A DNA stretch of 15,513 nt from Anaerolineae bacterium (GTDB taxonomy: Bacteria; Chloroflexota; Anaerolineae; J102): assembly GCA_027036755.1 (NCBI GenBank), contig JALWDV010000150.1, forward strand, positions 1 to 15,513, in the 5' to 3' direction. Made by a program: the position numbers and the translations under genes. Shown here piece after piece: positions 6,872 through 15,110 of the stretch. The notes beneath the pieces are model-generated. The model was given only the letters and a program-made list of their open reading frames with translations, did no database searches and was not told the origin of the DNA. Position 1 is the first letter of the stretch. Each line of letters starts with the position of its first letter.

Positions 6872-8055
6872 GCTGCACGATTCTCTACCCTCACAGCTCG
6901 GACGAGTTGTATGGCTCGGATATGGTGTTGTTGGAGCTGGTGCGGCGGCTGGATCCTTCTCGATTCCGTCCGCACGTGCTGTTGCCCACCGATCTTCCTT
7001 ACGAGGGCAAGCTGAGCGCCGCGCTTTCGGATGCGGGCGTGGCGCACGAGGCTGTGGCGATGCCTGTGTTGCGGCGACGCTATTTTTCGCTGCGTCGCGG
7101 CCCCCGTTTCGCCGCTTATCTGCTCAGGGGCACGCGAAGCGTGATGTCGATTGCCCGACGGGAGCATGTCGCTCTGGTTCACAGCAACACCAGCGCTGTG
7201 TGGGGCGGCGCGCTGGCCGCGAGATGGTTGCATCTGCCCCATGTGTGGCATGTGCACGAGTTGGTGACCGAGCCCGCTCTGGTGCGGCGGCAGATCGCGT
7301 GGATGGTGAATCGTTACAGTCAGCGGGTGGTCGCCATCAGCCAGGCTGTGGCGGAGCATTTGCTGGCCGATGCCCCCGCTCTGGCCGGACGCATGACGGT
7401 CATCTACGACGCCGTGGATACGGCGAAGTTCTCGCCTCAGGTGGATGGCGGCGATTTGCGGCGTCGGTGGGGCGTGGATGGCAAGGAGGTTTTGGTGGGC
7501 GTGGTCGGGCGCATCTCTGCCTGGAAGGGCCAGGATTTCTTCTTGCGCGCGTTGGCCCGGGCGTCGAAGCAGGCCCCGAACCTGAAGGCTGTGTTCGTGG
7601 GCGATGTGGCTCCGGGGGAGGATTGGCGCAAGGAGGAATTGCGTTCGCTGGCGCAGACCCTGGGCGTGACGGATCGCATCGTGTGGGCGGGCTATTGCGA
7701 TGACGCTCCCCGGGCCATGGCCGCGCTGGACGCCCTGGCGTTGCCCTCCATTCGGCCCGAGCCTTTCGGCATGGTCGTCATCGAGGCCATGGCCAGCGGC
7801 AAGCCCGTGATCGCCACGGCTCATGGCGGGCCGCTGGAGACCGTCATTCCGGGCGAGACGGGCCTGCTGGTTGCGCCCGACGACCCCGCGGACATGGCTC
7901 GGGCGCTGGTGCGGCTGGCCGAAGACCGGGCGTTGCGAACGCGGCTGGGCTCCAACGGGCGCTTGCGGGCCGAAAGCGTTTTCGGGTTCCAGCAGCATGT
8001 TCGGGCCTTTCAGGATTTGTATCTCGAGCTGTTGTCGGGAGAAAATTGCGCATGA
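6868..8055 (+). CDS. Glycosyltransferase family 4
   Basis: This 395-residue GT-B glycosyltransferase probably acts on a lipid-linked glycan at the inner face of the membrane. The N-terminal acceptor half includes ILYPHSSDELYGSDMVLLEL (5-24), VHSNTSAVWGG (104-114) and HVWHVHELV (125-133). The C-terminal donor half has VVGRISAWKGQDFF (212-225) and an intact EX7E pair E298...E306 in EPFGMVVIEAMASGKPVIAT. The ATG at 6868 overlaps the upstream stop as ATGA and has GGTGAGG just ahead. The open frame continues about 200 codons upstream, but that part lies inside the membrane-protein gene on another frame and is not glycosyltransferase-like, so it is rejected. The stop again overlaps an ATG (8052), the start of a small ORF. 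The donor and the linkage are unknown. Confidence 0.92.
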   Translation: MSCTILYPHSSDELYGSDMVLLELVRRLDPSRFRPHVLLPTDLPYEGKLSAALSDAGVAHEAVAMPVLRRRYFSLRRGPRFAAYLLRGTRSVMSIARREHVALVHSNTSAVWGGALAARWLHLPHVWHVHELVTEPALVRRQIAWMVNRYSQRVVAISQAVAEHLLADAPALAGRMTVIYDAVDTAKFSPQVDGGDLRRRWGVDGKEVLVGVVGRISAWKGQDFFLRALARASKQAPNLKAVFVGDVAPGEDWRKEELRSLAQTLGVTDRIVWAGYCDDAPRAMAALDALALPSIRPEPFGMVVIEAMASGKPVIATAHGGPLETVIPGETGLLVAPDDPADMARALVRLAEDRALRTRLGSNGRLRAESVFGFQQHVRAFQDLYLELLSGENCA

Positions 8056-8204
8056 TCTCCATTGTTCACTACATGACCTCTCTTTTGTTTTGCTTGGCGT
8101 TGATGTTAGGGCGCAGCGGAATGCGGGAACAGGCGCTGCGGGTGCTGGTCGAAGCGGCTCTTGGGATCGAGGATCAGGGCGCTTTGGCGGATATTCGCAC
8201 GTAG
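8052..8204 (+). CDS. Small 50-codon ORF, unrecognised, possible membrane microprotein
   Basis: The ATG at 8052 overlaps the preceding glycosyltransferase stop as ATGA, the same coupling seen at the other junctions of this operon, and the frame runs to TAG at 8202-8204. The 50-residue product has a hydrophobic first part, MISIVHYMTSLLFCLALMLG (1-20), long enough for one membrane segment. An amphipathic, alanine/leucine-rich tail follows (GMREQALRVLVEAALGIED, 23-41). I recognise no family. Codons in the second half are GC-ending, like its neighbours. It fills most of the 210-bp gap between two glycosyltransferase genes that otherwise has no explanation in a densely packed operon. Alternatives are a decayed gene remnant or chance. 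Confidence 0.45.
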   Translation: MISIVHYMTSLLFCLALMLGRSGMREQALRVLVEAALGIEDQGALADIRT

Positions 8205-8265
8205 CAAGAGGAATTCTCAGGGGAGAGAGATTGACATCTTCCGAAAAATCGGGGATCATATCCTC

Positions 8266-9426
8266 ATGCAACAGCCGTTGAAGATTGCATTGATGGGGAC
8301 GCGTGGCGTTCCTGCGTCTTATTCCGGGTTTGAAACATGCGTGGAGCAGTTAGGCTCCCGGTTGGCCGCGCGCGGGCACGATGTAACGGTGTATGCTCGC
8401 AAACACCATATTTCTTATGACAAGCCCGTCTATCGCGGCATGAAGTTGGTCAAGTTGCCGACCATTGCCAACAAGTATCTGGATACGATTGTGCACACTT
8501 TTCTTTCCAGCGTGCATGGCTTGTTCCAGGGCTATGATATTGTGCTGTATTTCATCGCGGGCAATAGTCCCGTGGCGTGGATTCCCAGGCTGGCGGGCCA
8601 GAAGACCATTATCAATGTGGATGGTCTGGACTGGAAGCGGGAGAAGTGGCCCGAATTCGCCAAGCGATACATTCGGTTCGCAGAGCGGCTTTCGGGCGTC
8701 ACCGCCAACGCGGTTATCTCTGATTCCCGGGTGGTTCAGCGTTATTATCAGGATGTCTATCACATTCCCACCACCTACATCGCTTATGGCGCCGAGTTGC
8801 CCCGACGCGAGCCGGGCGAAACGCTGCGGAAGCTGGGTCTGAAGCCGCGGGAATACGTGCTTTATGTCGGGCGTCTTGTGCCCGAGAACTGCGCCCATCA
8901 TCTTGTAGAGGCCTGGCAGGGACTGGACACAGAGATGAAGTGCGTCATTGTTGGCGACGCGCCTTACGCCGAGGATTACAAGGCCCAGCTTCGTTCTTAT
9001 CACGATCCGCGCGTCATCATGCCCGGATATGTCTTTGGCGAGGGCTATTGGGAGCTGGCCAGCAATGCTTACGCCTTTGTTTTGACCTCGGGCGTGGGCG
9101 GCACCCATCCCGCCCTGGTCGAGAGCATGGCGTTCGGCAATTGCGTCGTGGTGCACGATACGCCCGAAAATCGGGAGACCCTTGGCGACGCCGGGCTTAT
9201 CTACAACGGCGCTCTGGGCGGAGAGGGCTTGCGGCCTGTGCTTCAACGATTGCTGGATGATCCCGCGCTGGTGGAGGCTTATCGCCAGAAGGCCGCGGCT
9301 CGGGCCGCCCGAAAATTTTCCTGGGAAGCGGTTACCGACGCTTACGAGGCATTGTTCTATGATGTCTTGAATGGCGAACGCGTCGCTTTGTTTGAAACTG
9401 CTGTTTCAACTGGAAAAGATGGCTGA
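8266..9426 (+). CDS. Glycosyltransferase family 4 with N-terminal DUF1972-type domain
   Basis: This 386-residue protein opens with LKIALMGTRGVPASYSGFET (5-24), the hallmark of the DUF1972-type GT4 enzymes often found in exopolysaccharide and rhamnose-transfer clusters. The N-terminal half continues with FIAGNSPVAW (96-105) and INVDGLDWKREKW (116-128). The donor half has YVLYVGRLVPENCAHHLVEA (197-216) and GGTHPALVESMAFGN (278-292). The second glutamate of the usual EX7E pair is E286; the first position is G278, a replacement I recall as common in this subfamily. I chose the ATG at 8266 because it precedes the conserved block, but its Shine-Dalgarno is weak (GGGG at 8251-8254). A stronger AGGGGAGAG at 8219-8227 sits in front of a different frame. 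It is the last glycosyltransferase of the operon, 45 bp before the phosphorylase start. Confidence 0.9.
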   Translation: MQQPLKIALMGTRGVPASYSGFETCVEQLGSRLAARGHDVTVYARKHHISYDKPVYRGMKLVKLPTIANKYLDTIVHTFLSSVHGLFQGYDIVLYFIAGNSPVAWIPRLAGQKTIINVDGLDWKREKWPEFAKRYIRFAERLSGVTANAVISDSRVVQRYYQDVYHIPTTYIAYGAELPRREPGETLRKLGLKPREYVLYVGRLVPENCAHHLVEAWQGLDTEMKCVIVGDAPYAEDYKAQLRSYHDPRVIMPGYVFGEGYWELASNAYAFVLTSGVGGTHPALVESMAFGNCVVVHDTPENRETLGDAGLIYNGALGGEGLRPVLQRLLDDPALVEAYRQKAAARAARKFSWEAVTDAYEALFYDVLNGERVALFETAVSTGKDG

Positions 9427-9459
9427 TTCGCCAAAATTGTCTAAATGAAAATTCTATCC

Positions 9460-9465
9460 AGAGGT
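9460..9465 (+). promoter_or_regulatory. Ribosome-binding site deciding the phosphorylase start (TTG)
   Basis: AGAGGT lies 6 bp ahead of an in-frame TTG at 9472. The more upstream ATG at 9445 has no purine-rich site before it, only the A/T-rich GCCAAAATTGTCTAA. This favours initiation at the TTG. Confidence 0.6.
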
Positions 9466-9471
9466 AATAAA

Positions 9472-12030
9472 TTGAACCTTTTAGGAATTCTGTCTGTTTT
9501 TCCTGCAATTCCCGAACGTTTGAGTAAACTTGATGATTTAATCTATAATTTGTGGTGGTCCTGGTCTCCGCGGGCGCAGGCCATGTTTCGGGTCATCGAT
9601 CCCATCATCTGGGAGGAGGTGAACCACAACCCTGTCAAGCTCCTGCGGCGCGTTTCGCCCGAGCGGTTGGCCGCGTTGGCCGAAGATAGCGATTTTCTCG
9701 AATTCTACGATGGCGTCATCGCTGATTTCGAGGCCTACATGAACCCGGAATCGACCTGGTTCAGCCGCACCTATCCAGAGCATCAGGATGATCTCATCGC
9801 CTATTTCTCCGCCGAGTTCGGCCTGCATGAGTCGTTGCCCATTTACTCCGGCGGTTTGGGCGTTTTGTCTGGTGATCATTGCAAATCGGCCAGCGATCTG
9901 GGCCTGCCCTTCGTCGGCGTTGGCTTTCTTTATCCCCAGGGCTATTTTACGCAATACATTGCGGATGACGGCACGCAAGAGGCGCTTTATGAGAAGCTCG
10001 ATTTTTTCGAGGCTCCGGTGCTGCCCGCCCGCGACCCCCAGGGCAACGAGGTGATCATCAGCGTCGAACTGCCCGGGCGCAGCGTTTATGCAAAAGTGTG
10101 GCGCATTCAGGTGGGGCGCATTCCCCTGTTTTTGATGGACACCAATGTCGAGCTGAACGCGGAGGCTGATCGCGAACTGGCTGCGCGTCTCTATGGCGGT
10201 GATCACGAGATTCGGATCGCCCAGGAGATCGTTTTGGGGATTGGCGGGGTGCGAGCGCTGCGGGCGTTGGGCCTCGACCCTGCGGTTTATCACATGAATG
10301 AGGGCCATTCGGCTTTTCTCAGCCTGGAGCGCGTGCGCGAGCTGGTGCAAGAGAAGCATCTCCGATTTTTCGAGGCCCAGCAGGTGGTGGCGGCCAGTTC
10401 CGTTTTCACCACCCATACGCCGGTGTCCGCTGGCAACGACGCTTTTCCCTTCGATTTGATCGACAAGTATTTCCACACCTACTGGGGCCAGATGGGGCTG
10501 GATCGCATCGGCTTTATGAACCTCGCCCGCTGGCAGACGCCCTGGGGCGAGATGTTTAGCATGACCGTGCTGGCGCTGCGTTTCGCGGCCTACGCCAATG
10601 GCGTGAGCAAGTTGCACGGGCATGTGGCGCGCAAGATGTGGGCGAATTTGTGGCCGGACCTGCCGGTGGAGGAAGTTCCCATCACCCACATCACCAATGG
10701 CGTGCACACCGGGACCTGGCTTTCTTCCGAGCTGGCCGATCTTTATGATGAGTATCTGGGAGAGGCCAACTGGCGCGAGGAGCCCGATTTGCTCGACGCC
10801 TGGGACAAGGTGGAATCGATTCCTGACGAAGTTCTGTGGAAACGGCATCAGTCGCTGCGGCGAGAGTCCCTCGACTTCTTGCGTGATCGCGTTGCCTCTC
10901 AGCGGCGTCGTTACGGCGCATCTCCAGCCGAGATCGAGGCGGCGTACAGGTTGTTCAATCCCGATGCTCTGACCATTGGTTTCGCCCGCCGTTTCGCCAC
11001 CTACAAGCGCGCCAACTTGATCTTCCATGATCTGGAGCGGATCAAGCGCATCTTGAATGATCCCGATCGACCGGTGCAGATCATCTTTTCGGGCAAGGCG
11101 CACCCCGCGGACGAGCCCGGCAAAGCCATCATCAAACAGATTCACCAGCTATCCAAGCAGCCCGAGTTTCTGGGGAAGATCATTTTTATCGAAAATTACG
11201 ATATGAACATCGCCCGGCGGCTGGTGCAGAGCGTGGATTTGTGGCTGAACACCCCCCGGCGGCCCAATGAAGCCAGCGGCACCAGCGGCGAGAAGGCTGC
11301 GCTCAACGCCGTCCCCAACTTCTCTGTGCTGGATGGCTGGTGGGTGGAAGGCTACAATGGCGAAAATGGTTGGGTCGTGGGCGATGAACGGGCGTATCGT
11401 AACGAGGCTACGCAAGATGAGGCGGACGCCCAATCCCTTTATAACACGCTGGAAAACGCCATCATCCCCGCATTTTTCAACCGAGACGCGTCGGGCGCGC
11501 CCCGCGAGTGGATTCGACGCATGAAAGCGTCGGTCAAATACTGTGCGCCGCGTTTTTCCATGAGCCGTCAGGTGAAGGATTACATGAACAAGCTGTATCT
11601 ACCGGCAATTAAGGCGGGCAAGGATATGGCGGCGGACGATTTCTCTCGGGCGCGGGCGCTGGCCCAGTGGAAGGAGGCGATTTACCGCAGTTGGGGGCAG
11701 GTGCATGTCTCGGCCAGCCGCCCGGAGGTCGAGAGGCTCTCCATTGGCGATTGCATCGACTTGAGCGCCCGGGTGTTCCTCGGCGCTATTTCTCAGGAAG
11801 ATGTTTCCGTTGAAATCGTCTGGGGCAAGCGCTCTGAGGAGAGCGATGAACTTCAGGATATTCAGGTTGTTCCCATGACGCTGGAGGGAGCCCAGCCAGA
11901 TGGCATGATCGCCTACTCCGGGCGTCTTTGTTTCGATGTCAACGGCAAATTCGGCTTCGCCATTCGGGTGCTTCCCATCCATCCTTATCTCAACAATCGT
12001 TATGAGATGGCTCTGGTCAAGTGGGCGTGA
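9472..12030 (+). CDS. glgP: Alpha-glucan phosphorylase (GT35, long form with DUF3417-type N-terminus)
   Basis: From TTG 9472 the product is 852 residues (861 from ATG 9445). It removes terminal alpha-1,4-linked glucose from glycogen or maltodextrin as glucose-1-phosphate, using pyridoxal phosphate. An N-terminal module with LIYNLWWSWSPRAQ (23-36) is followed by the catalytic core: YFSAEFGLHESLPIYSGGLG (111-130), HMNEGHSAF (274-282), HTPVSAGND (315-323), HITNGVHTGTW (406-416) and GFARRFATYKRA (503-514). NEASGTSGEK at 599-608 carries the likely PLP lysine, K608. About 110 residues after 740 form an extra C-terminal region. The long form differs from the roughly 800-residue E. coli type. It is last in the glycan operon, 45 bp after the glycosyltransferase stop, and is followed by a terminator. 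It could supply glucose-1-phosphate for nucleotide-sugar synthesis, or read-through may simply serve glycogen turnover. Confidence 0.93.
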   Translation: MNLLGILSVFPAIPERLSKLDDLIYNLWWSWSPRAQAMFRVIDPIIWEEVNHNPVKLLRRVSPERLAALAEDSDFLEFYDGVIADFEAYMNPESTWFSRTYPEHQDDLIAYFSAEFGLHESLPIYSGGLGVLSGDHCKSASDLGLPFVGVGFLYPQGYFTQYIADDGTQEALYEKLDFFEAPVLPARDPQGNEVIISVELPGRSVYAKVWRIQVGRIPLFLMDTNVELNAEADRELAARLYGGDHEIRIAQEIVLGIGGVRALRALGLDPAVYHMNEGHSAFLSLERVRELVQEKHLRFFEAQQVVAASSVFTTHTPVSAGNDAFPFDLIDKYFHTYWGQMGLDRIGFMNLARWQTPWGEMFSMTVLALRFAAYANGVSKLHGHVARKMWANLWPDLPVEEVPITHITNGVHTGTWLSSELADLYDEYLGEANWREEPDLLDAWDKVESIPDEVLWKRHQSLRRESLDFLRDRVASQRRRYGASPAEIEAAYRLFNPDALTIGFARRFATYKRANLIFHDLERIKRILNDPDRPVQIIFSGKAHPADEPGKAIIKQIHQLSKQPEFLGKIIFIENYDMNIARRLVQSVDLWLNTPRRPNEASGTSGEKAALNAVPNFSVLDGWWVEGYNGENGWVVGDERAYRNEATQDEADAQSLYNTLENAIIPAFFNRDASGAPREWIRRMKASVKYCAPRFSMSRQVKDYMNKLYLPAIKAGKDMAADDFSRARALAQWKEAIYRSWGQVHVSASRPEVERLSIGDCIDLSARVFLGAISQEDVSVEIVWGKRSEESDELQDIQVVPMTLEGAQPDGMIAYSGRLCFDVNGKFGFAIRVLPIHPYLNNRYEMALVKWA

Positions 12031-12051
12031 AGCCAGCCTGAATCGAGACGC

Positions 12052-12087
12052 AAAAAAGCCCCGCACCGGTTGCGGGGCTTTTGTTTT
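12052..12087. terminator. Bidirectional rho-independent terminator
   Basis: GCCCCGCA (12058-12065), a 5-base loop and TGCGGGGC (12071-12078) form a strong stem. It is preceded by A6 and followed by TTTTGTTTTT, so it works in both directions. It ends the phosphorylase transcript (stop 12030) and, on the minus strand, the sigma-factor/YtxH transcript (stop 12103). Confidence 0.92.
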
Positions 12088-12102
12088 TGGCTGTCTGGCG
12101 GA

Positions 12103-12372
12103 TTACGCCGGGGCGGAAGTCGTTGGCTGTTGCTGAAGTGGGGGCGCGGGGATCGCTGGCGGTTCATCGTCGATGGGGAATCCGAGCTCCTGTTCCAGTT
12201 GTTTGCGCCGTTCTTCCGCCGAGCGCTTGCCTTCCTCTATCGCTCGATTGACGCCTTCTTTGATCTCGCGAACAATCCCTTCCTCGCTTTCTTTTGTGAG
12301 GAGGAGGTAACCGCCTGCGCCCAGAGCGGCGCCCAGAGCGAGTCCGCCGACGAATTTCAAAAGGGTTTTCAT
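12103..12372 (-). CDS. YtxH-like small membrane protein
   Basis: This 89-residue protein has one glycine/alanine-rich membrane segment near the N-terminus (FVGGLALGAALGAGGYLLL, 7-25). A strongly charged, probably coiled-coil helix follows (KESEEGIVREIKEGVNRAIE, 27-46, continuing to about 64), then a proline/glutamine-rich tail. This layout is that of YtxH-type proteins, linked in some Gram-positives to general stress, although the exact function is unknown. GAGGA lies 5 bp before the ATG. It begins 15 bp after the sigma-factor stop, so the two genes are probably co-transcribed and end at the shared terminator. The assignment rests on architecture and is moderate. Confidence 0.75.
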   Translation of the reverse strand: MKTLLKFVGGLALGAALGAGGYLLLTKESEEGIVREIKEGVNRAIEEGKRSAEERRKQLEQELGFPIDDEPPAIPAPPLQQQPTTSAPA

Positions 12373-12387
12373 AGAGTTCCTCGCAGG

Positions 12388-13734
<1,347 letters not shown>

Positions 13735-13740
13735 AGACAA

Positions 13741-13745
13741 CCTCC
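13741..13745 (-). promoter_or_regulatory. Ribosome-binding site deciding the sigma-factor start (GTG)
   Basis: On the minus strand GGAGG is followed by the 6-base spacer TTGTCT and then GTG at 13734. It is the best ribosome site in the leader and sets a 448-residue product. Confidence 0.75.
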
Positions 13746-13785
13746 AGGGGCGCCGATGTGTTTGATGATGCAAAAGCGTCTGTTG

Positions 13786-13791
13786 ATTGTA
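13786..13791 (-). promoter_or_regulatory. Possible -10 element of a sigma-factor promoter
   Basis: The minus strand reads TACAAT, the same -10 hexamer as in the other two predicted promoters here. It would give a leader of about 45 nt to the GTG. No convincing -35 hexamer lies 16-18 bp upstream. A 13-bp palindrome AAACGC-A-GCGTTT (13804-13816) covers that position and could be an operator. Confidence 0.3.
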
Positions 13792-13827
13792 GGTGAGATT
13801 GTGAAACGCAGCGTTTGGTTACGTCCC

Positions 13828-13843
13828 TGTTTCACGTGAAACC
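13828..13843. promoter_or_regulatory. Candidate parS site (ParB/Spo0J-binding), copy 1
   Basis: TGTTTCACGTGAAACC matches the broadly conserved chromosomal parS sequence TGTTTCACGTGAAACA at 15 of 16 positions, differing only in the last base. The core palindrome GTTTCACGTGAAAC is perfect. It lies in non-coding DNA about 95 bp upstream of the sigma-factor start. Confidence 0.65.
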
Positions 13844-13874
13844 GCAAGTAACTGCTAACGTACCCCGGTTAACT

Positions 13875-13964
13875 AACCACAAAGGGCACAAAGGCACTAA
13901 GAACACGAAGAAAAAATGTATAAATTTCCCTTTGTGCCTTTGTGTCTTAGTGTTCTTAGTGGTT
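13875..13964. repeat. Intergenic inverted repeat of CACAAAGG/CACTAAGAACAC units
   Basis: The left arm 13875-13910 has CACAAAGGGCACAAAGG followed by CACTAAGAACACGAAG. The right arm 13928-13964 has the complements of the same units, CCCTTTGTGCCTTTGTG and then GTGTTCTTAGTG. Because both arms list the units in the same left-to-right order, the two unit pairs cannot nest as one hairpin; either pair can form a stem. I see no gene here. Confidence 0.7.
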
Positions 13965-13999
13965 TTCGGGTGACGACCTTAGTAGTTACAATCGCAATC

Positions 14000-14905
14000 T
14001 TACGATTCTTTGGGGCGAGGATGACGAAAGTCGTAAATCCCGTCTATGATCGGCCATTGTGAGCTGCAGTTGGGGCAGATGATTGTGGCTTCAGTGTGTT
14101 GTAACTCTCTTGCGCCGCATTTGGGGCATTGGAAGAATCCTTCGGATGGCGAACGCTGCTTGATTGCGATGTTCTTTGTGATAACGCTGGGGCTGAGTTT
14201 GAGCGCTGCGCCGGGTCCGGCGATGGCGTTGTCGATCTTGGCCAGCGTTTGTGGCGACACTCTTCGTTTTATCGCCGAAAGACGGAAGTTGGAGATGGCC
14301 AGCTCCTCCTCCGTGCGAAAACCCGCCCCCCGGATGGTTTGCTTCATCCATTTGGGATGGAAGTCGTAGTTGAGGGGGACGAACTCGTAAGGGGCTTTTT
14401 CAAACGGGCTCCAGGCCTGTTTCTTGAGCAAGTAGCGGGCGATGGCCTTGGCATTTCGCTTGTTTGCAAATTCAAGGATAAAGGTTTGCCCCCCCTGCAA
14501 CACGCGCTGGATTTCCGCTAGCGCCAGTTTTACAGACTCCAGATGATGCGCAACGCGTATCATTACGACCACGTCCGCCAGGTTGTCTGCAAAAGGGAGG
14601 TTGTAGACGTTCGCTGCGATGAATTTGTATTTGGGGTTTCCTCCGAAGACTTTTTTCGCCTCGGAAAGAAGAGATAGGGAGTAGTCGAGAAGGATGACTT
14701 GCTCGTAATGGCTGTACATGTCGGCGAGCCTTCCGAACCCTGCTCCTATTTCTATGATCGTTCCTCCCGACGGGGGGAGCAAGCGCTGAAGCGCTCTGCG
14801 CTCGGTCATGTCTTCGAATTCTCTTCCCTGCCCTTCCCAAAAGTCTGTTTTGTATGAGCTCCCTTCGTAGCTGATGATCTTGGGCTGATGCGTTTGCTGT
14901 GTCAA
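14000..14905 (-). CDS. Class I SAM-dependent methyltransferase with C-terminal zinc ribbon
   Basis: This 301-residue protein carries the SAM-binding motif I TIIEIGAGFGRLADMY (49-64), the acidic end of strand 2 ILLDYS (71-76), NVYNLPFADNLADVVVMIRV (99-118) and a UbiE/COQ5-like layout to about 200. The C-terminus has two cysteine pairs, C260-P-K-C263 and C277-P-N-C280, followed by WPIIDGIYDFR. This is a Trm112-like zinc ribbon, seen on some methyltransferases acting on lipids, glycans or tRNA-related substrates; the substrate here is unknown. Start: TTG at 14905 is supported by TGAGG five bases upstream (14911-14915), and the next Met is residue 33, too late for the fold. A strong promoter lies about 100 bp upstream. 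The sigma-factor gene lies downstream on the same strand, separated by 265 bp of repeats and regulatory DNA, so it is probably a separate transcript. Confidence 0.88.
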   Translation of the reverse strand: MTQQTHQPKIISYEGSSYKTDFWEGQGREFEDMTERRALQRLLPPSGGTIIEIGAGFGRLADMYSHYEQVILLDYSLSLLSEAKKVFGGNPKYKFIAANVYNLPFADNLADVVVMIRVAHHLESVKLALAEIQRVLQGGQTFILEFANKRNAKAIARYLLKKQAWSPFEKAPYEFVPLNYDFHPKWMKQTIRGAGFRTEEELAISNFRLSAIKRRVSPQTLAKIDNAIAGPGAALKLSPSVITKNIAIKQRSPSEGFFQCPKCGARELQHTEATIICPNCSSQWPIIDGIYDFRHPRPKES

Positions 14906-14909
14906 TAGA

Positions 14910-14915
14910 ACCTCA
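14910..14915 (-). promoter_or_regulatory. Ribosome-binding site deciding the methyltransferase TTG start
   Basis: The minus strand reads TGAGGT, followed by TCTA and TTG at 14905. No ATG or GTG near the predicted N-terminus competes. Confidence 0.6.
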
Positions 14916-14963
14916 GTGGATATTGGAGGGTGGCCGTTTTGCTGTTTGCAGTTGTTGGGCGAA

Positions 14964-14979
14964 ATGTTTCATGTGAAAC
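14964..14979. promoter_or_regulatory. Candidate parS-like site, copy 2 (degenerate)
   Basis: TGTTTCATGTGAAACT matches TGTTTCACGTGAAACA at 14 of 16 positions; one change breaks the central CG step. It lies in the leader of the methyltransferase gene, 1.1 kb from the first site. Confidence 0.45.
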
Positions 14980-15010
14980 TGCGGGTGAGAACAAGCGCAA
15001 AACTTAACAT

Positions 15011-15039
15011 ATTGTAGCAGAAAAATGACAATTTGACAA
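15011..15039 (-). promoter_or_regulatory. Sigma-70 promoter with extended -10, upstream of the methyltransferase
   Basis: On the minus strand TTGTCA (15039-15034), a 17-bp spacer and TACAAT (15016-15011) form a near-consensus promoter. TGC directly before TACAAT adds an extended -10. Transcription should start near 15004, giving a leader of about 100 nt that contains the second parS-like site. Confidence 0.7.
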
Positions 15040-15110
15040 CCCCTTTTTGAAAAAAGTTTCAAAATTGGGCATGGTTCATTCTCATTCAGAACTATGTTTA
15101 CAATTTCTCC

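Noticed and set aside
9538..11145. A 535-codon minus-strand frame
   Set aside because: It is antisense to the clearly identified glucan phosphorylase and has no domain signature.
13735..13773. The more upstream ATG for the sigma factor
   Set aside because: It lies ahead of the GGAGG site, and the extra residues are not sigma-like.
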